DNA from: Nemopilema nomurai
Taxonomy: Eukaryota > Cnidaria > Scyphozoa > Rhizostomeae > Rhizostomatidae
NCBI GenBank assembly: GCA_003864495.1
Contig: ML133488.1
Span: 1,685,230-1,749,229 of the forward strand
Length of the DNA: 64,000 nucleotides
Direction: 5' to 3'
Shown: positions 1-9,400 of the stretch, one piece after another
Numbering within the stretch: position 1 is the first letter of the stretch
Layout of the letters: the number at the start of each line of letters is the position of its first letter
Position numbers and translations under genes: made by a program
The notes under the pieces: generated by a model
What the model saw: the letters and a program-made list of their open reading frames with translations, nothing else
Databases searched by the model: none
What the model was told of the DNA's origin: nothing

Positions 1-273
1 ATTTATTAGGAGCATGTAGCATTTCCAGCGCTCTATACATGTTTCTCTCAGTCTATATATATAATTGGTATTGTAAGTTCCTGGTGATTTGTACGTTACA
101 AAATTGCATAAGCCATTGAGAAGAACCAAGGTCATATGCACGTGGGCATTGTGCCTCAATGTATTCCATATTTACATTAAGCAAAGGCACATAGCCACCT
201 GCCTTTAGTTAAGAACGGCCATATGTTTAGTTCGAAATTATTTTTAATTACATGGGTTTATGGTTTATTGCAG

Positions 274-1480
274 ATGGTCAGCGAGTTTTGAGTTGCAGTA
301 AAGATCAGTTCATGAAAGTGATTGACGTTGATACAGGACTTGAGATTTATTCAAAGGACATTTGCCATTCGATAAGGTATCGGCTACTGTATTTTCAGGT
401 GCTTTTCTTTGACACCTGAAAGTGTTCATTCCGTACAGGCGATAGGCGGTTTATGATGGCTCGTTCGGTCTCACACTGTCCTTCAATTAGATAGCATTTT
501 CGCTTTTGGTAGTTTTTAGCCATTCGTTGTCCCTTACCGTTGCTCCGTGGTATTTAGAAAAATCAGTAGGTATTTCTCTATCTGTAGCAAGATTGTACTT
601 ATTGGTCAGTGGCAAGGCAGTGGAGAAAGTTGTCCTTTTGCGTGACCAATTGTGTTTACTGTTGCACATTTATCATGACTTTTCCTAACTTAAACGTTTC
701 ATCACTTTAACATTGCTTAACTCGGCACCGGTACTTGGTTTAATTGTAGCCAGACTAAAAAATTAAAACATAAAATCGAGTTCACGTTTTGGTCTGGCTC
801 ACGTTGATAGAAGTTATGTACTAGCCTTGTTCAAATGGTTTTGTTTGTGACACCAGCGATAACATATACTGATGTGCCTATTGTTGATAATCTGTAATTA
901 TATCTTTTTGTGACTTAGTTTTGACAACATGTATGTACAGTCGTATATTCTCCCACATTTCAACAGGTGTGCATCATCCGATGGCCAGCTGGTATTAGCT
1001 GGAGTTGAATCTGGCGATGTTGTTATTTGGGATCTGATGAAAATGAACTGTGTCAAGACGATCAAACTCAGTGGCCGTGTGTATTTTTTAGCCCTTTTCA
1101 GATACTTGTTGCGACTGCAACCTTCTCCCGATTTACCTTGCATCTAAAGTGATTCATTTCGAACTGGTATTTTCAACTTTCTCAATTCCTTAGTAATATC
1201 TTCGTTTGTGCTTTTCAAATTTTCTTGCTCCCATAATGTATGGAAGATTATGTGTAACAATGAGATTATTGGGTTTAACTTTCTTATCCACCAACAGATC
1301 CTCACAAATTAACTGTTCCCTTTTTGTATTAGTCTTTGCAATAGAAGAAAGACATTAGTCACTTTTTCCTTATTATCAATAGGACCAATTCGAAGTATTG
1401 ATGTGGCATCAAAATCAAATATTATTGTTGCTGGCAGTGAAGATGGACATATATTTGTACTAAAGCCAGCAGATTGCTAA
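274..1480 (+). CDS. WD40-repeat protein, C-terminal exons (5' end outside window)
   Basis: Three exons join in frame: 274-376, 967-1076 and 1383-1480, each bounded by AG and GT, ending at TAA 1478-1480. The 103 residues form WD40 blades. The first has the pattern GQRVLSCSKDQFMKVIDVDTG, the second ends GDVVIWDL, and the third is IIVAGSEDGHIFVLKPADC followed by the stop. Each blade shows the usual GS/AG - D - hydrophobic strand - W/V-D-L spacing, so this is the end of a beta-propeller acting as a protein-interaction scaffold. The protein ends right after a blade, with no tail. The start and upstream domains lie before the window. I do not recognise the orthologue; BEACH-type or NACHT-type WD40 proteins are possible but cannot be told apart from this fragment. 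Confidence 0.8.
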
Positions 1481-2430
1481 GTACAGCTCATTTTTGAAGA
1501 GAAACAGACAATCTTTGAAGTACCTACAATCATTTCTTCTATTTTGTATTTAGTATTACAAGTACAGTATGGATTTTAATGCAGTTTCACAGTATACCCA
1601 CACTTCCTAGAACTAGTTTGACATTTTTCAGCCCCAATTCCCACCTCAAGCTGCTGGTTCAAACCCAAGATGGACCTTTTCATATACTGTTATTTCAACT
1701 TCTTACAAAACTGACATTTTATGCTGGTTACTTAAGTTTATGCTGGTTGCTTAATTGTCCATTTGTCTTGAAGAATTATTTTACATCTAGAGGAAAAGTT
1801 GAAACGTAATTTAGTCATGTTTAGGTCTATTTGCTGTTTCAATATTTGTCCTACTGTCTGCAAACTGGGAAATTAGTGTTGCACGGCACTCATAAACTTC
1901 AAGGATTTACAATGTAACCTATATGTTAAACAGTTCAGTATAATGGAGGAATACATAAGATATATTTATTTGACATATTAATACACATCAGATACATCCT
2001 CCACTGATGTCACATCACCAACATAATCTTTGGCTCAGAAAGCCTAGCCTCTTTTTCTACAAAATTCACTTGATGAGTAGTTCCTGGAAGCACTTTTGTA
2101 AATGTAGAATTAGGTAGTCAGACTTTTTCAATCAACTTTGTCTGCTGCAAATTAACAAAGTTGTTACTAATAACTCATATGCCTTCTGTTATTAATTTAT
2201 CACGTGGGATTTGATTCCTTGTTCATTATTATTACTCATATGCTGATTAAAAATTTTCATTAATTCATCTTGTGGAGTGTATCATTTGTCTTCCATCAAA
2301 AGCAAAGCACCATATCTTAGTTATTATTCTCAATTTTTCGAAATCTTTAAACTCATATTGTGCAAAAGACAAGTGTTATTCCTTTGGACCAAAGTTTCCA
2401 CCTTACTCATTAATGGATGCGAATACATGT

Positions 2431-3288
2431 GTTTCTGGACGAAAACATCCATTTTTCGATTACTTCACATTCTGATACCATGTTTATAAGGTACATAATG
2501 ATGCCATGTTTGAAGCTAGAAGAAGTTTTGAAAATGGATAAAATCCCGTATAAACGAAGGTTTCCATAATTTTCTTATCAAGGTTTCTAGCAGCGGTTTT
2601 CAAATCCCTCGACCTGTCAAGCCGATTATCCTTGTTCTGCTTCCTGTGGTTTGTGTAAGAGTATGGCACATCCATGGGTTGTTGGGCTTATTTACTAAAC
2701 TACTTGACCCGAATTACATTGTTGGTAATATGATCCCGATGTGTATCATCGCAAGTGCGATCAGCAAAATCCCGTTTTCTCCGGACTCGAAATTCCTCTA
2801 CATACAGGTACGAAAAAGCTATTTTGTACCCAAGGAACCAATCGAATTGCTCAAAAATTTGCACATGGCCAGGGCAGATGTTGGGCAACCAAAGTGTGTC
2901 TCAAAATTTTTTATCTGCTCTGGTCCATCTTTTATACCCAAATAAAGCTGCGAAAGGGTGGAAAAATTGTTTGCCAATTTTTGACAGGGTATAGTTTCAA
3001 GAAGAGGAGGAATTTAAAAAATCTGAGACACACTTTGTTAGCTTAGGTTAAGTTACATTTCTTTACCTCAAACGCAAGGGTACAAAATAGCTTTTGAAGG
3101 TGGTACACTTTTGAGCAATAAATTTGCATAGAAAAAAACATTTAACATTATTTGCCAATAATTTTGATCTGGCTAGGTACGCCATAATCTTGTGCATCAA
3201 ATGATATATAGCTTACCCAGATTCCTTGAACAGTTTGGCCTTTAAGAAGGAAAAACCAATTTTCGTGTTGAAAACGTTAACCGTAACC
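2431..3288. mobile_element. TTAA-flanked non-autonomous DNA transposon, degraded copy 1
   Basis: This stretch matches 28817-29695 almost base for base, with scattered substitutions and small indels. The right end retains the terminal inverted repeat (CGTTaACCGTAACC, one change) followed by TTAA at 3289-3292. The left terminal repeat is not recognisable; homology begins at GTTTCTGGACGAAAAC. A TTAA at 2410-2413 could be what remains of the left target site, with a scrambled end. No transposase is present. One base fewer in a T-run near 2910 breaks the reading frame that stays open in copy 2, so that frame is probably not coding. Confidence 0.8.
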
Positions 3289-3518
3289 TTAAGTCAATCA
3301 TTTCTATTTTTCTATCATATCTTCCAATAAAATGAAAAAAACATACCTCTGGCACACAAATTGCCACGGCCCAAAATAAACCATTAATTGAAGCATTTCC
3401 CATTAAAGAAATGAACAAAATGCAAGCATAATACACAATGAAACAATGAATGCAAGCAAACAACTGTACATATATTTACAAAGAGTCTAACAGATCTTCT
3501 ATTAAAGGTCAATGATAT

Positions 3519-3524
3519 TTATTA
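3519..3524 (-). terminator. Candidate poly(A) signal of MRGBP
   Basis: TTTATT on the plus strand reads AATAAA on the minus strand, about 200 bp past the MRGBP stop. It is the nearest canonical hexamer I see. Assignment is by position only. Confidence 0.4.
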
Positions 3525-3721
3525 TAACATTATAACACTGAATTACAAAAGTGTATGACATCTTTTCAATGCCAAGCTTTATCAGCTTATGCATCATTAT
3601 AAGTCTTTTGAACAGTGCAGCTTATACACAATTCTGTTTTTGCAAAATGAGTCCCATATAAAACAAAGACATCTTAATTGAATTATGTCACTGTATTTAC
3701 AATAATGACAGTCTTCCATCT

Positions 3722-5153
3722 TTATCTTCTCCTCTTTGACCCTGGTGTTCCTGGTGCTGGAGATGAAGGGTTGGAAGAAGAAAAGAACTGGCCTCGTCTT
3801 TTTCGTTTGGGTGATGGGACACTTTCAGAAGCCAAGGCAGAGCTGATCAAACTGGAAACAGCTAGATTTGTTGGCCGTTGGGAAACTATAAAAAATGTTA
3901 ACACCACCAAATTATTCAGTGATATGTATTACAAATGTCCCACTGTGCTATTCTCTACTTTTTCTCATTTTTAAAAAACAAAGAATAATACTGACAAGAT
4001 TTGAAAAGCCTAAATCAAATAAAAAATTATTAATGTATAAAAATAACTTAAATTATACACTTTCAAAAGTTGTTGTATGGTGTTCATAAAAAAAAGCGAA
4101 GTATCCACACCAAAGACATCAACCTAATTTTAAGATTGCCAAAGACAGGGTAAATACCTGGGCCATCTTCTGTAGAGGTTGCAGGAGAGCAAGGTTGTGA
4201 TGCTGCAATATCAGGATTTGTTATTTCTTCTGGTAAACAGAATTCATTCTCAGTATTAGGAAAAGGAAGAGTCTCCAACTCATTCTGCAAGAAAAATAGA
4301 TTGATGTTAATCTTTTGAAAGCAAATGGTTGAGAAAACAGCATTCGAACACATGGTTTATAATTAGTATTTAACTAAGCAAGATATAAATGATTTATTCC
4401 TCTTTAGATACTTTTCTAAAGGCAATAGCTGCCTCATAGGCAGCCTCAACCAACTGATAATCCTTTAAGCTCAATTTTTACTACCTGTCGCCTTCTATAT
4501 GATTTTATCGCCTTTATTCGTTTTGAAATTTAATTATATAGGTTAGAGAATTCATATTCTGCTTTTTGACATTTGCTGGTTTACTGTAACTTTTCTCACC
4601 GTTTGATTGAGCTATATCTTGATAACTCTGTAATACAATTATCTTAATAAGAAGACATTGTCAAAGTCTACTTACCAATGTTTCTAGGCTGTACATTTCA
4701 GAAAGGTGTTTCCATATGTGCTTTGATGTTATTTCTGATTTTCCTGATTCTGATAAAAACTTTTTGTGTATGCAGGCCATATGAAAAAACCTATTGATGC
4801 CTAAGAATGATAAAGAAGAATAAGTGCAAATTAAAGAATACATCTCAAGGAAAATATATAACAATTAGATAAAAGATTTCTATAGTAACTAAAAATTGTG
4901 TCAACGGTGTCTCACACGACAAAGTTCATTGCCAGGACATTTGGTGCAATGTGCATTTGAATTCGTAGAAGCGCGCGAAAGAAAGATAGAAGAACTCCCT
5001 TCGCATTTTGTAGGGAGCAAAAAGCAACGAAAACATACCCACAGGCTTGTGTCCCTTCATGGAATAAAACAGGCTAACTTCCAGGTCTGGATTCCACTGC
5101 ATCGTTTCCTCGCTCATGCTTATCCTTTTCCAGTTCTGTTTGGTTTCTGACAT
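3722..5153 (-). CDS. MRGBP: MRG/MORF4L-binding protein (TIP60/NuA4 complex subunit Eaf7-type)
   Basis: Four exons on the minus strand: 5153-5039, 4800-4676, 4284-4158 and 3885-3722, encoding 176 aa with all junctions GT-AG and phases consistent. The core matches MRGBP/Eaf7: W-P-D-L-E-V-S-L-F (exon 1), GHKPVGINRFFHMACIHKKF across junction 1, SKHIWKHLSEMYSLETL, then ETLPFPNTENEFCLPEEI. The C-terminus is low-complexity and basic, with a PKRKRR nuclear-localisation-like cluster and a KRRR end, like the human tail. Human MRGBP is about 204 aa, so this one has a shorter acidic linker. The family protein binds MRG15/MORF4L1 within the NuA4/TIP60 histone acetyltransferase in the nucleus. The start at 5153 is the first ATG of the exon and is followed by an open frame. 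It is divergent from GFOD. Confidence 0.95.
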
Positions 5154-5330
5154 TTTGATCCAACAACGGAGAAGAACTCGGTGGCATGCTTATTGTTTTT
5201 GTCTCATCATGATAAAGAGGCTCAAAAGTCAGGGTGTCCTTGGAAGTATCTATCACCGACCACTGACTTGGATAATGAGAATGTATTGATCCAGGAAGAG
5301 GGTGAAGTGGAGCTCGAAATCATTACGATC
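5154..5330. promoter_or_regulatory. Shared interval between divergent MRGBP and GFOD starts
   Basis: The two genes are head to head with only 177 bp between start codons, so both promoters and 5' UTRs must overlap here unless distal 5' exons exist. No TATA box was identified. A GFOD-frame ATG at 5181 keeps an open frame into the gene, so part of this interval could be translated. The promoter role is inferred from gene orientation. Confidence 0.55.
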
Positions 5331-6954
5331 ATGTTGCCATCAGTTGGTGTTTTCGGTGGGGACAGCTCGGCAAAAGTCATTATATCCATTTTTCGCAAAG
5401 TCGGCTTCACAGTTTCAGGAGTGTGGGCAAACACAAGAGAAAAGGCCAAGGAACTAGCCACTCTCATTGGTATACCGTTTTATACAAGTAGACTAGACGA
5501 ACTTCTTCTACACAATGATGTAGATATTGTGTGTGTTTGTGGGTCACCTCATCAGTTTGCAGAGGTGGCCGTAAAAGCTCTGTCCATTGGCAAACACGTA
5601 TTTTGTTCAGCCCCAGCAGGGCTAAACCTTCGGGATGCAGAGAAAATGGTCAGTGCAGCTGAGTATTACCCACAGTTGCTTTCACTGTTAAGTCACCCAT
5701 TGAGATTTGTGAAAAGCTTCATGCAAGCACGGAAGTATGTAGCAGAAGGGTACTGCGGGGACCTGCTTGTTTGCGAATGCACACTGCACACCAACAACAT
5801 AGTTGGCAATAAGTACGATTGGCACTGTGACCAGTCAATGGGCGGCGGCATACTACATCTCTATGGCTGTCATGTGATTGATATCTTGTCATTTATCATA
5901 GGCGAACGTGCATCCGAGGCACAGGGCTACCTGCAGACATTTGTCAAACATACTAAATCAATGCCAAATTTCCGACAAATCACAAGTGATGATTTCTGCT
6001 CATTTCATCTCAGGTATCCAAGCGGAGTGCATGCCAGTGTTATACTGAATTCTCATTTGCCTCAAGACTTTAATCAAGAGCTTCTTATTGTTGGCACAAA
6101 GGGCTACTTGAAAATATCTAATGGAAATCTTTCTGGAAAAACAAGTGAAAATGACCCTAATGAGATTGCATTTTCAGAACCAAAAGACCCTATAAAACTA
6201 GAGCTTGTAGATGTTGAGTATAGATTGCCTGAAATCTACTTGCAAGGACTTTTTTCACTGGTTGGGGGGATCAAAAATGCTTTCCAGAGCACCCAAAACA
6301 CAGACAGGAGGAATGCAGATCATAATCAAATAGCAGCAGCTGCCAACTTTGCAGATGGTGTGCTTATTTTATCACTATTATTTGCTCTCTTCTTTAATGG
6401 TACTGTTGCAAACATTGACAAAGTTGGTTCATCCTTGAGATGGAACGCAGACATAGTAATCCCATTTTAGTGCTACAATATCATTGTTATGAACAATTTC
6501 TTTCCAAATAACAACTTTTTTGTGTTGGTGTGAGATTTTGTATTTGCATCACTAAAAATTTTGATGGGTTGCAATCCTGAACACAGATTAAAATCAGAAC
6601 ACTGTTTTTTGGCATCCCTGTGAGACTTTTTCATAAGTAACTATCTTTGTTTGATGTTAATGATGTTTGATGTTTGTTTCATGATAATTTTATGTTGTTG
6701 TTTATTCATGAGATAGATGTAAAATTGTTTCAACAGGATGCTATGTGCGAGCTGTAATGGATGCAGTAATTACCTCAGATAAAGATGGACATTGGGTTAG
6801 AGTTTCCTCTCAAGTGAGAGACAAAGATGAAGATTCTTTCTGGTTACCTTCTGAGTCGAAGCAGAGGAATCCTGCCAAGAAAGACAACTTGATTGTAAAT
6901 TCTGGTGTAGTCAAAGAATCTCCTGTTACTACTAAAAGGGAGAAAATTAAATGA
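5331..6954 (+). CDS. GFOD: Glucose-fructose oxidoreductase domain-containing protein (GFOD1/2-like)
   Basis: Two exons, 5331-6357 and 6737-6954, give 414 aa (human GFOD1/2 about 385-390). The start at 5331 (MLPSVGVFGG) aligns with the vertebrate start MLPGVGVFG. The N-terminal Rossmann fold has the VGVFGG dinucleotide-loop region, PFYTSRLDELLLHNDVDIVC and GIGKHVFC-like segments. The C-terminal oxidoreductase domain contains YDWHCDQSMGGGILHLYG and RQITSDDFCSFHLRYPSGV. The exon 1 donor is at GAT G|GTGTGC; reading through it gives an unrelated hydrophobic tail stopping at 6468-6470, whereas splicing restores the family-like end NFADGCYVRAVMDAVITS. The family is NAD(P)-binding Gfo/Idh/MocA-like with no firmly known substrate; GFOD2 is reported as secreted matrix-associated. 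An in-frame ATG at 5181 would add 50 residues not seen in the family. Confidence 0.92.
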
Positions 6955-7268
6955 AAATATTGTTTAAACTCAAAGCGTTTTATTGCATTACATGTGACTG
7001 AAATTATAGTTCTTCAGTGTTCTTGCTTTCAAGGTATTTCAAAAGCCTGTATCTTCATTTATTTCACAAATGGTTTAAGTTTCTGGATTGAGATATTTTG
7101 GATTTTGTTTCTCTTGACCAGCTCAAAGTATAATTGCTCAGAATTACTTTGATTTGGTTGTATTATTAGATTCAACAAGGATTCCCCATTATGGGCAGAT
7201 ACATTTGCAATCGTGACCTTATATTATATAAATATGTGTATATACGCATATATCAATCAAGTGTGGAA

Positions 7269-7274
7269 AATAAA
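7269..7274 (+). terminator. Candidate poly(A) signal of GFOD
   Basis: AATAAA lies 315 bp downstream of the GFOD stop codon in AT-rich sequence. It is the first canonical hexamer seen on the plus strand after the gene. Confidence 0.4.
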
Positions 7275-7414
7275 CATTTTGCGGATTAATTCTTTCGTAT
7301 TATCTTATTCTTTCTTTCATCTTGCCTTAAGATTTTAAAAAATTGGCTTTCTCTTGAGCAAGCTCATATCCCTCTGAATCATAGCAAAACTCGTTTTGAA
7401 TTGGTGTAAATTTT

Positions 7415-7622
7415 AGGTCACAGAATACGAAACTTGCAATTATGTGCATCGGTTCCTGCTGAAAATATCCTACCGAAAAAATCTAGAAAGCTTTGCAGAA
7501 GTTCAGATAAATGGGAATCATACCTTTTGCGTTGTCTAGCTTCATTTGTGATGGGATTAAGGACATTAAACAATACTTTGACCAGTACCTCAACACTGGA
7601 TGAGGTCTTTGTACTTAGGTAA
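7415..7622 (+). other. Uncharacterised open frame after a polypyrimidine/AG, next to the transposon
   Basis: A TTTTAG acceptor-like site is followed by a frame open to TAA at about 7620-7622 (ATG at 7434, 62 aa, SASVPAENILPKKSRKLC-like composition, basic). I recognise no family. It could be a stray exon, a relic of DNA next to the insertion, or chance. It is recorded because it is the only exon-like signal between GFOD and the transposon. Confidence 0.15.
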
Positions 7623-7719
7623 TTGAAAAGTAAACAAGGCTATTGTTTCAAAACTGCACCCATTTTGTACTTGCGAAGGAGGCCAATTGTTTTCAAGACG
7701 TGGCCTAGGCATTGACACC

Positions 7720-7728
7720 GCTTTAGTT
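7720..7728. repeat. Left copy of probable 9-bp target-site duplication
   Basis: GCTTTAGTT here is repeated exactly and in direct orientation at 16026-16034, just outside the inverted arms. A 9-bp duplication is typical of Mutator-like (MULE) insertions (8-11 bp). The extreme termini between this repeat and the arms do not match perfectly (GAGATGGGG versus ATCGG), so the exact boundary is uncertain by a few bases. Confidence 0.6.
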
Positions 7729-7740
7729 GAGATGGGGTGG

Positions 7741-8095
7741 TGAAGAGCGCCGTAATATAGGGCAGCCGTAATATAGGGCAGCTCTCCAGCCGTAATATAG
7801 GGCAGTCCTGGAAATGGCCTTTTGAAACACAACTCAGCCTTCTTATGACAACCAACAGATAGAACAGCGAAGAAAACGGTCAGTCTGCGAAAATTGTGAT
7901 GTTATTCGACAAATAATCCGAAAACAACTCGAAATCAATTTTGCGATTTGAAAGCTTATTTAGGCCCGCGGACGCGTTGACTTTTGCAGTGAAAACGAGG
8001 CAATCTCCGCGCGTACGACAAAAACATCCGCGCGAGCATTGTAGAGAACTATAATAAGTCTTGAAAAGAATTTTATTTCCATCAGGGCCTAAGAG
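7741..8095. repeat. Left terminal inverted segment (outer, non-tandem part)
   Basis: It carries three copies of GCCGTAATATAGGGCAG at 7750-7806, then a unique stretch ending GGGCCTAAGAGCGGATTC. The reverse complement occurs at about 15665-16015 with only a few differences. The clustered TATAGGGCAG motif also recurs once in every 157-bp unit (as ATTATAGGGCAGTGAGTG), which makes it a good candidate transposase-binding site. Confidence 0.85.
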
Positions 8096-9400
8096 CGGAT
8101 TCTCCCTCCGCCATATTATAGGGCAGTGAGTGACGACACCCAGTAAACGCCCTAGAACTCACTCAAATTTTCAAGAAACGTTCAACTAAGTGTCTGATGT
8201 GCATTCTTGAACAAAAACAAGGACAAATTCTATGTTTTTGGACTTGGGAGAACGGATTCTCCCTCCGCCCCATTATAGGGCAGTGAGTGACGACGCCCAG
8301 TAAACGCCCTAGAATTCACTCAAATTTTCAAGAAACGTTCAACTAAGTGTCTGATGTGCATTCTTGAACAAAACCAATGACTAATTCTATGTTTTTGGAC
8401 TTGGGAGAACGGATTCTCCCTCCGCCCCATTATAGGGCAGTGAGTGACGACGCCCAGTAAACGCCCAAGAATTCACTCAAATTTTCAAGAAACGTTCAAC
8501 TAAGTGTCTGATGTGCATTCTTGAACAAAAACAAGGACAAATTCTATGTTTTTGGACTTGGGAGAACGGATTCTCCCTCCGCCCCATTATAGGGCAGTGA
8601 GTGACGACGCCCAGTAAACGCCCTAGAATTCACTCAAATTTTCAAGAAACGTTCAACTAAGTGTCTGATGTGCATTCTTGAACAAAACCAATGACTAATT
8701 CTATGTTTTTGGACTTGGGAGAACGGATTCTCCCTCCGCCCCATTATAGGGCAGTGAGTGACGACGCCCAGTAAACGCCCTAGAATTCACTCAAATTTTC
8801 AAGAAACGTTCAACTAAGTGTCTGATGTGCATTCTTGAACAAAACCAATGACTAATTCTATGTTTTTGGACTTGGGAGAACGGATTCTCCCTCCGCCCCA
8901 TTATAGGGCAGTGAGTGACGACGCCCAGTAAACGCCCTAGAATTCACTCAAATTTTCAAGAAACGTTCAACTAAGTGTCTGATGTGCATTCTTGAACAAA
9001 ACCAATGACTAATTCTATGTTTTTGGACTTGGGAGAACGGATTCTCCCTCCGCCCCATTATAGGGCAGTGAGTGACGACGCCCAGTAAACGCCCTAGAAT
9101 TCACTCAAATTTTCAAGAAACGTTCAACTAAGTGTCTGATGTGCATTCTTGAACAAAACAATGACTAATTCTATGTTTTTGGACTTGGGAGAACGGATTC
9201 TCCCTCCGCCCCATTATAGGGCAGTGAGTGACGACGCCCAGTAAACGCCCTAGAATTCACTCAAATTTTCAAGAAACGTTCAACTAAGTGTCTGATGTGC
9301 ATTCTTGAACAAAAACAATGACTAATTCTATGTTTTTGGACTTGGGAGAACGGATTCTCCCTCCACCCCATTATAGGGCAGTCACTGACGACGGCCAGAA
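8096..9400 (+). repeat. Left-arm tandem array, 157-bp unit, about 8 copies
   Basis: The CGGATTCTCCCTCC landmark falls at 8096, 8253, 8410, 8567, 8724, 8881, 9038, 9194 and 9351, a period of 157 (once 156). Each unit has a perfect hairpin GGGAGAA-CGGA-TTCTCCC (broken in the outermost unit), the ATTATAGGGCAGTGAGTGACGACG block, and two TTCnnGAA dyads. Two unit variants alternate: AACAAGGACAAATTC (first and third) and ACCAATGACTAATTC-like (the rest). Confidence 0.95.

Larger units (their letters stand above)
1481..3721. other. Intergenic region between WD40 gene and MRGBP 3' end
   Basis: No coding exon was recognised here. It holds the two convergent 3' ends and one degraded transposon copy (2431-3288). 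The reading frames at 2646-3046 lie inside that transposon. The rest is AT-rich and unremarkable. Confidence 0.6.

Noticed and set aside
6358..6470. Unspliced GFOD C-terminus ending in a hydrophobic tail
   Set aside because: A good donor at 6358 and a family-matching second exon at 6737 explain the gene better; the tail has no family similarity.
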